Positions 6,633-9,712 of a stretch of DNA of 9,712 nt are shown piece after piece. Location: assembly GCA_050738155.1 (NCBI GenBank), contig JBOHYW010000137.1, positions 1-9,712 on the forward strand. Reading direction: 5' to 3'. How positions within the stretch are numbered: the stretch's first letter is position 1; each line of letters opens with the position of its first letter. Made by a program: the position numbers and the translations under genes. The DNA is from 66-474 sp050738155 (lineage in GTDB: Bacteria; Pseudomonadota; Gammaproteobacteria; Xanthomonadales; Rhodanobacteraceae). A model generated the notes under the pieces. That model worked only from the letters and a program-made list of their open reading frames with translations, made no database searches and had not been told where the DNA came from.

Positions 6633-7105
6633 GATGCCTCCTCAACGGCCAACGCCGGTTCCGTCGCTGCGCTCCTTGAACCGGCCTGCTTCACTGTTTC
6701 TCCCCTCTCCCCTCCGGGAGAGGGTGCCCCGGAGGGGCGGGTGAGGGTCCGGTCTCGCGCGACGTGCAAAATTTCGTTCAACACCGCATCGAGTTCAGTC
6801 AAAGTTTGATTGTCCCAGAAACGCAACACGAACAAGCCTTGCTTTTCAAGCGCCGCCGTACGCATCGCGTCAACATTCGGTTGATGCTGCGACCCGTCCA
6901 ACTCGACAACCAATGCAGCCTCTCTGCAATAGAAATCGACGACGTACGGCGGAATCGGGTGTTGACGGCGAAACTTGAATCTGTCAAGACGACCGTCGCG
7001 CAACTGGTACCACAAGCGCCGCTCAGCATCGGTCATGTCTCCGCGCAACGCTTTCGCAGTACCCCGTGTACGTGTCGGCAGTGATGGGTTGGTGTGTTTC
7101 AGCAT
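6629..7105 (-). CDS. DUF559 (Vsr-like, PD-(D/E)XK fold) endonuclease-domain protein
   Basis: A 158-residue protein of the DUF559 family, related to very-short-patch-repair (Vsr) endonucleases; its biological role is not established. Seen are MTDAERRLWYQLR (24-36), FKFRRQHPIPPYVVDFYC (43-60) with Asp57, ALVVELDGSQH (64-74) with Glu68 and Asp70, and GLFVLRFWDNQ (90-100). These are the usual DUF559 blocks and the likely nuclease residues. The core ends near residue 118. The last 40 residues (RPSGAPSPGGERGE and onward) are read through an inverted repeat and the former rmlB-rmlA spacer, so they are probably not part of the fold. The ATG at 7103-7105 lies inside the right inverted repeat; the frame upstream is rmlB shadow. 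Its TGA overlaps the rmlA GTG start. It interrupts the usual rmlB-rmlA order and looks inserted. Confidence 0.9.
   Translation of the reverse strand: MLKHTNPSLPTRTRGTAKALRGDMTDAERRLWYQLRDGRLDRFKFRRQHPIPPYVVDFYCREAALVVELDGSQHQPNVDAMRTAALEKQGLFVLRFWDNQTLTELDAVLNEILHVARDRTLTRPSGAPSPGGERGETVKQAGSRSAATEPALAVEEAS
6637..6643 (-). promoter_or_regulatory. Ribosome-binding site of rmlA
   Basis: A perfect GAGGAGG on the minus strand lies four bases before the GTG at 6630-6632. It supports the GTG start and gives rmlA its own strong initiation signal inside the end of the DUF559 gene. Confidence 0.8.
6654..6685. repeat. Inverted repeat just upstream of the rmlA ribosome-binding site
   Basis: GCCGGTTC at 6654-6661 and GAACCGGC at 6678-6685 are perfect 8-base complements with a 16-base loop. 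They lie between the left inverted repeat of the DUF559 unit and the rmlA Shine-Dalgarno. In RNA this would fold into a stem ending about ten bases before GAGGAGG. There is no T-run, so it is not a terminator. A role in rmlA translation is only possible. Confidence 0.55.
6697..6750. repeat. Left inverted repeat bracketing the DUF559 gene
   Basis: It runs from TTTCTCCCCTCTCCC, through a CTCCCC-TCC-GGGAGAGG hairpin and a CCCCGGAGGGG palindrome, to GGGTGAGGGTCC. The reverse complement of 7110-7155 reads as the same unit (TTTGCTCCCCTCTCCC ... GAGTGAGGGTCC). The outer edge faces rmlA. It is translated as DUF559 residues about 119-136. Confidence 0.8.
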
Positions 7106-7109
7106 CTGC

Positions 7110-7155
7110 GGACCCTCACTCCCAACCCCTCTCCCGAAGGGAGAGGGGAGCAAAG
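7110..7155. repeat. Right inverted repeat bracketing the DUF559 gene
   Basis: It starts GGACCCTCACTCCC, contains the hairpin CCCCTCTCCC-GAA-GGGAGAGGGG, and ends AGCAAAG three bases before the rmlB stop codon. It is the imperfect inverted partner of 6697-6750. Together they bracket a unit of about 459 bp whose only gene is DUF559. I see no clear target-site duplication outside the arms. Confidence 0.8.
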
Positions 7156-7158
7156 CCA

Positions 7159-8211
7159 TCACGCCTGCCCCAACCGCTCCATTCGATAACTGCCATCCAG
7201 CACGCGTTGCACCCATGGCTGGTTGGCGAGATACCAGCCGACCGTGCGCGCAATGCCTGCCTCGAAACTCAGGGTCGGCTTCCAGCCAAGTTCGCGTTGC
7301 AATTTGGACGAATCGATCGCGTAGCGACGGTCGTGGCCAGGGCGATCCTTGACGAACTCGATCAGGCTTTCGCGTTTGCGATCGTCCGGTAACGGGCGCT
7401 TCCCGTCCAGCAACGCGCAAATGGTTTTCACGACATGGATGTTTTCGCGCTCGGCATCACCGCCGACGTTGTAGGTTTCGCCGACGCGACCGGCTTCCAG
7501 CACGCGCCGAATCGCGCTGCAGTGATCCTCGACGAACAGCCAATCGCGGATATTCCTGCCGTCGCCATACACGGGCAGCTTTTCGCCGGCCAGCGCGCGC
7601 GCGATGATCAGTGGTATCAACTTCTCGGGAAACTGGTACGGCCCGTAGTTGTTGGAACAGTTGGTGGTGAGCGTCGGCAATCCCCAGGTATGCTGGAACG
7701 CACGCACCAAGTGATCGGACGACGCCTTCGACGCCGAATACGGTGAGTTCGGCGCGTAAGGCGTCGCCTCGGTGAACTTGCCTTCGGTGCCGAGTGAACC
7801 ATATACCTCATCGGTGGAAACGTGCAGGAACCGGAAGTTGTTCTTCGCCGTGTCGTCCAGAGCCTTCCAGTAATCGCGCACCGCTTCCAGCAGCGCCAGC
7901 GTGCCGACCACATTGGTTTCGACGAAAGCAGCCGGGCCATCGATGGAGCGATCGACATGCGACTCGGCGGCAAAGTTCACCACGGCATCGGGTCGATGCT
8001 CGACCAGCAAGCGCGATACCAACGCGTTGTCACCGATGTCGCCCTGCACGAATACGTGCCGCGAATTGCCCTCCAGCGATTTCAGCGTATCGAGGTTGCC
8101 GGCGTAGGTCAGCTTGTCCAGATTGACCACGATCAACCCGTCCGCAACGGCCTGCAATACGAAATTGCCTCCGATGAAACCGGCGCCACCGGTGACCAGC
8201 AAGGTTGTCAT
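7159..8211 (-). CDS. rmlB: dTDP-glucose 4,6-dehydratase
   Basis: RmlB is an NAD-dependent short-chain dehydrogenase/reductase that turns dTDP-glucose into dTDP-4-keto-6-deoxyglucose. The 350 residues match the family. Seen are the NAD-binding TGGAGFIGGNF (7-17), LDKLTYAGN, NFAAESHVDRSI, the catalytic Thr133-Asp134-Glu135 of STDEVYG, the YSASK dyad (Tyr158, Lys162), the NNYGPYQFPEKLIP substrate-binding block, and GDGRNIRDWLFVEDH. The ATG at 8209-8211 directly precedes the first beta strand and was preferred. A TTG five codons upstream (8224-8226) is possible but has no better ribosome-binding site. It is the first gene of the rml operon, transcribed away from pilA. Downstream, the DUF559 unit begins within three bases of the stop. 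Promoter signals upstream are weak (a CATAAT near 8238-8243 on the minus strand, without a good -35). Confidence 0.97.
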   Translation of the reverse strand: MTTLLVTGGAGFIGGNFVLQAVADGLIVVNLDKLTYAGNLDTLKSLEGNSRHVFVQGDIGDNALVSRLLVEHRPDAVVNFAAESHVDRSIDGPAAFVETNVVGTLALLEAVRDYWKALDDTAKNNFRFLHVSTDEVYGSLGTEGKFTEATPYAPNSPYSASKASSDHLVRAFQHTWGLPTLTTNCSNNYGPYQFPEKLIPLIIARALAGEKLPVYGDGRNIRDWLFVEDHCSAIRRVLEAGRVGETYNVGGDAERENIHVVKTICALLDGKRPLPDDRKRESLIEFVKDRPGHDRRYAIDSSKLQRELGWKPTLSFEAGIARTVGWYLANQPWVQRVLDGSYRMERLGQA

Positions 8212-8258
8212 CGCCCAGTCCGTCAAAACAAAGCCGCCATTATGACGGAATGCGGTAG

Positions 8259-8426
8259 TGGTCTGGTTTGAAAAATATCCGTTCGTGGTGATGCTTCGAC
8301 AATTTCAGCACTGGGTACTGTGCGTATCGAACCACGAACGATCACACGCAGTTCGCCCTTCGATACCTCAGGGCCTGCCCCGGACTTGATCCGGGGGCGA
8401 ACGGTTCAGGGTTTCAAACCAGACCA
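8259..8426. repeat. Nested inverted repeats upstream of rmlB
   Basis: The outer pair is TGGTCTGGTTTGAAA (8259-8273) and its exact 15-base reverse complement TTTCAAACCAGACCA (8412-8426). The inner pair is CGTTCGTGGT (8280-8289) and ACCACGAACG (8331-8340), exact over 10 bases. The right half also holds a separate GC-rich palindrome (8351-8401). The left arm lies about 50 bases upstream of the rmlB ATG, where a promoter or 5' leader would be, so it could be a regulatory structure or the remains of a small mobile palindrome. Confidence 0.75.
8351..8401. repeat. Palindromic repeat with a CCCCGGACTTGATCCGGGG core
   Basis: The outer arms GTTCGCCC (8351-8358) and GGGCGAAC (8394-8401) enclose a CCCCGGA-CTTGA-TCCGGGG hairpin. 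This core is of a type I know as a common dispersed repeat in proteobacteria. No gene is associated with it. Confidence 0.75.
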
Positions 8427-8479
8427 ACACGCGGAGTGCCCGCGATCGATCCACGCGCAAAGTCCGGCGTTTCCGGGCT

Positions 8480-8495
8480 TGGCACGTATCATGCT
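8480..8495 (+). promoter_or_regulatory. Sigma54-type promoter, upstream copy (no gene follows)
   Basis: TTGGCACGTATCATGCT matches the RpoN consensus TGGCAC-N5-TTGC, with GG at 8481-8482, exactly ten bases, then GC at 8493-8494. It closely resembles the promoter of pilA (9005-9020). Forty-six to forty-seven bases after the GG, both have TCAGGRACAGGGGTTCC. After this copy there is a hairpin rather than a pilin gene. Confidence 0.65.
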
Positions 8496-8505
8496 GCGTA
8501 TATCG

Positions 8506-8574
8506 CGGAACCACCTCTGGTCAGGAACAGGGGTTCCCAGACGGTCGCACCCCATGGTGCGGCCGTTTGTTTTT
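8506..8574 (+). ncRNA. Candidate short RNA from the duplicated pilA-like promoter
   Basis: Initiation about 12 bases after the sigma54 GC element and ending at the terminator would give an RNA of roughly 70 nt. Its first half carries the sequence TCAGGAACAGGGGTTCC, which nearly equals the pilA leader and ribosome-binding region. At the position of the pilA ATG it has ACG, then the terminator stem. It may be a functional small RNA or simply the relic of a deleted second pilin gene; the sequence alone cannot decide. Confidence 0.4.
8541..8574 (+). terminator. Rho-independent terminator
   Basis: The stem ACGGTCGCACC (8541-8551) pairs with GGTGCGGCCGT (8556-8566), with one G-T wobble and a 4-base loop (CCAT), followed by TTGTTTTG. 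It is oriented to stop transcripts coming from the sigma54-like promoter at 8480-8495. Confidence 0.7.
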
Positions 8575-8594
8575 GTGCGTGGGGCGGGCGACTC

Positions 8595-8790
8595 GCGATG
8601 GTGGGAGCGGGCCACGCCCGCGATGAGTCGCGACGCGCCGATCGCGCGCAGGGCGCGCTCCCGCGCCAACCCGCTGTAGAAGCGGGCCGGCCGGAGCACC
8701 GGATGAGGGTCCGCAGCGCACGCCATCCCACTGCTGCGTAGGCTCGCGACGCCCCGCGTAACCCTCGCTGGTCGCTGCTCGGCACTTCTC
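8595..8790. repeat. Gene-free cluster of degenerate palindromic repeats
   Basis: The piece at about 8600-8660 runs from GTGGGAGCGGGCCACGCCCG to GGCGCGCTCCC and is palindromic in outline; it resembles the widespread GGAGCGGC...GCCGCGA intergenic repeats. The piece at about 8703-8767 is bounded by GAGGGT and ACCCTC with GCAGCG/CTGCTGCG inside. At 8790 there is a small CTCCCGAAGGGA hairpin. No credible gene lies here on either strand; open frames that cross it have repeat-derived composition and no family features. Confidence 0.6.
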
Positions 8791-8820
8791 CCGAAGGGAA
8801 TCTCGAACAACTGGTTTTTT

Positions 8821-8903
8821 GCGCGTCATCTCGGCGAAAGCCGGGATCCAAATTACTGTCGTGCGGAATCAAAATGGATCCCGGCTTTCGCCGGGATGAC
8901 GCG
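8821..8903. repeat. Long palindrome with GTCATCCCGGCGAAAGCCGG arms
   Basis: The left arm (8822-8850) and right arm (8875-8903) are 29-base reverse complements with one mismatch, around a 24-base loop. Each arm has an inner CCGGC-GAAA-GCCGG hairpin. This CGTCATCCCGGCTTTCGCCGG-type sequence is a well-known dispersed repeat in many proteobacteria. It lies about 100 bases upstream of the pilA promoter. Confidence 0.85.
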
Positions 8904-8918
8904 GAATTGAGATTTTTC

Positions 8919-8942
8919 GAGGCTCCCCGAGAGGCTCCCCGA
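8919..8942. repeat. Perfect 12-base tandem duplication upstream of pilA
   Basis: GAGGCTCCCCGA occurs twice back to back (8919-8930 and 8931-8942), about 65-90 bases upstream of the pilA sigma54 element. That distance suits an enhancer-binding activator such as PilR, but I cannot match the motif to a known PilR site. Confidence 0.6.
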
Positions 8943-9004
8943 AGAAAGATGGATTCAGAGCCAAGCCTGCAGAAACGAGACGCAAGTCACGTGCGCGCCG
9001 CATT

Positions 9005-9020
9005 TGGCACACATCGTGCT
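9005..9020 (+). promoter_or_regulatory. Sigma54-type promoter of pilA
   Basis: TTGGCACACATCGTGCT has GG at 9006-9007, ten bases, and GC at 9018-9019, matching the RpoN consensus. It lies about 47 bases before the pilA ATG, giving a leader of roughly 35 nt. Control of pilA by RpoN with the PilS/PilR pair is established in Pseudomonas and reported for related pilin genes. Confidence 0.8.
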
Positions 9021-9065
9021 GTGACACTTTTTGACAACGGCATTTCAGGGACAGGGGTTCCACCA

Positions 9066-9509
9066 ATGCGCACACACACTTGCACGGTCCAACGCGGCTT
9101 CACGTTGATCGAATTGATGATCGTGGTCGCGATCATCGCGATCCTGGCTGCGATCGCCATTCCGGCTTACCAGAACTACCTCATCCGCACGCAGGTGACC
9201 GAGGGCGTCAACCTCGCCGCCGGCGCCAAGGTCGCGGTGTGGGATTTCGTGTCCAACACCGGCCGCTTCCCGAAGGACAACGAATCGGCCGGCCTCGCGC
9301 AGGCTTCCTCGATCATTGGCAGATACGTGGCGAAAGTCGACGTCGCCAAAGGCAAGATAACCGCGACTTTCAACACGTCCGGCGCCAACAAGGCCATCCA
9401 GAACGACACCGTGGTCCTGTCGCCGTGGACGCAGGGTGGCAGCATTCTGTGGACTTGCACCCCCAGCACCGTGAACCCGAAATACCTGCCGTCGTCATGC
9501 CGTGAATGA
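9066..9509 (+). CDS. pilA: Type IVa major pilin PilA
   Basis: PilA is the structural subunit of the type IV pilus, processed by PilD and assembled by PilB. The 147-residue precursor has a leader of 11 residues ending in Gly11, then FTLIELMIVVAIIAILAAIA with Glu at +5 and the classic AYQNYLIRTQVTEGVNLA helix continuation. The C-terminal half is a short beta domain. Two cysteines near the end (WTC at about residue 131 and SSC at 145) fit the pilin disulfide loop. The ATG at 9066-9068 is chosen because AGGGG lies eight bases upstream and the leader has normal length; the frame open upstream to 8874 runs through a repeat and the promoter. A sigma54-type promoter precedes it. No clear terminator follows, only a CCTTCGC-TC-GCGAAGG hairpin at 9546-9561 without a T-run, then repeats. 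Confidence 0.96.
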   Translation: MRTHTCTVQRGFTLIELMIVVAIIAILAAIAIPAYQNYLIRTQVTEGVNLAAGAKVAVWDFVSNTGRFPKDNESAGLAQASSIIGRYVAKVDVAKGKITATFNTSGANKAIQNDTVVLSPWTQGGSILWTCTPSTVNPKYLPSSCRE

Positions 9510-9602
9510 CGACTTGCACTGTCCGGCGGATGGAGGTTTCATGCCCCTTCGCTCGCGAAGGACGTGCAATCAGGCACGGCGGGACGTCGCCGCAGTTGAA
9601 AA

Positions 9603-9712
9603 GCCATCCCCCTCAGCCGCGCTGCGCGCGCGTTCGCTTCGCTCCGCCCTTCGTACCGAAGGGGGAAGCAAATTTGTACTTTTACCCCCTTCGCTTGCGA
9701 AGGGGGTCGCGC
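9603..9712. repeat. Composite palindromic repeats downstream of pilA
   Basis: This belongs to the family found near pilX and fimT and inside rmlD, in the opposite orientation. GCCATCCCCCTCAG at 9603-9616 is followed by a GC-rich segment (9620-9665) that matches 387-432 with one mismatch, including CCCTTCG-TAC-CGAAGGG. A second hairpin, CCCCCTTCGC-TT-GCGAAGGGGG, lies at 9685-9706, and the element runs into the window edge. Confidence 0.85.

Noticed and set aside
7106..7420. Long N-terminal extension of the DUF559 frame
   Set aside because: It lies within rmlB in another frame. DUF559 homology begins only after the ATG at 7103-7105.
8553..8679. Small plus-strand open frame starting in the terminator loop (ATGGTGCGGCCG)
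   Set aside because: Its start codon lies within the terminator hairpin and it then crosses a degenerate repeat. A gene is unlikely.
8406..8810. Minus-strand open frames between rmlB and pilA
   Set aside because: They run through palindromic repeats and the terminator, have no good ribosome-binding site and encode no recognisable domain.
8874..9065. 64-residue upstream extension of the pilA frame
   Set aside because: It reads through a dispersed repeat and the sigma54 promoter. The ATG at 9066 has a proper ribosome-binding site and leader length.

Overview
This window looks like chromosomal DNA of a GC-rich gammaproteobacterium, most likely in the Xanthomonadales/Lysobacterales (Rhodanobacteraceae-like). 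That placement is inferred from the type IVa minor-pilin operon, the rmlBACD order, the sigma54-type pilA promoter and the dense palindromic repeats. No rRNA or other taxonomic marker is present.

Layout, left to right. (1) 1-3132, minus strand: a minor-pilin operon read fimT > pilV > pilW > pilX. pilX runs off the left edge, and pilY1/pilE would be expected beyond it. (2) 3133-3767: a gene-free stretch of repeats that should also hold the fimT promoter. (3) 3768-8211, minus strand: a dTDP-L-rhamnose operon read rmlB > (DUF559 gene) > rmlA > rmlC > rmlD. (4) 8212-9065: a divergent intergenic region full of inverted repeats, with two sigma54-like promoters facing right. (5) 9066-9509, plus strand: the major pilin pilA. 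(6) 9510-9712: more repeats.

How the genes work together: RmlA, RmlB, RmlC and RmlD convert glucose-1-phosphate and dTTP to dTDP-L-rhamnose for LPS O-antigen or other glycans. FimT, PilV, PilW and PilX form the minor-pilin priming/tip complex of the type IV pilus, whose fibre is PilA.

The most notable signal is a family of composite palindromic repeats built on CCCCCTTCGC/GCGAAGGGGG hairpins. Copies occur between pilW and pilX, at the 5' end of fimT, inside rmlD and after pilA. In rmlD about 320 bp of repeats sit in frame within the coding sequence, adding about 107 residues to an otherwise normal enzyme. In fimT the repeat has replaced the region where the start codon should be. Both genes read the repeat in the same orientation and frame (peptide HPPQSPF or HPPQPPF). 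This resembles the protein-coding palindromic elements known from Rickettsia, but I do not recognise this family.

Two further candidates: a DUF559 (Vsr-like) nuclease gene bracketed by inverted repeats and lodged between rmlB and rmlA; and a second copy of the pilA sigma54 promoter and leader that runs into a terminator hairpin instead of a gene, which could make a roughly 70-nt RNA.
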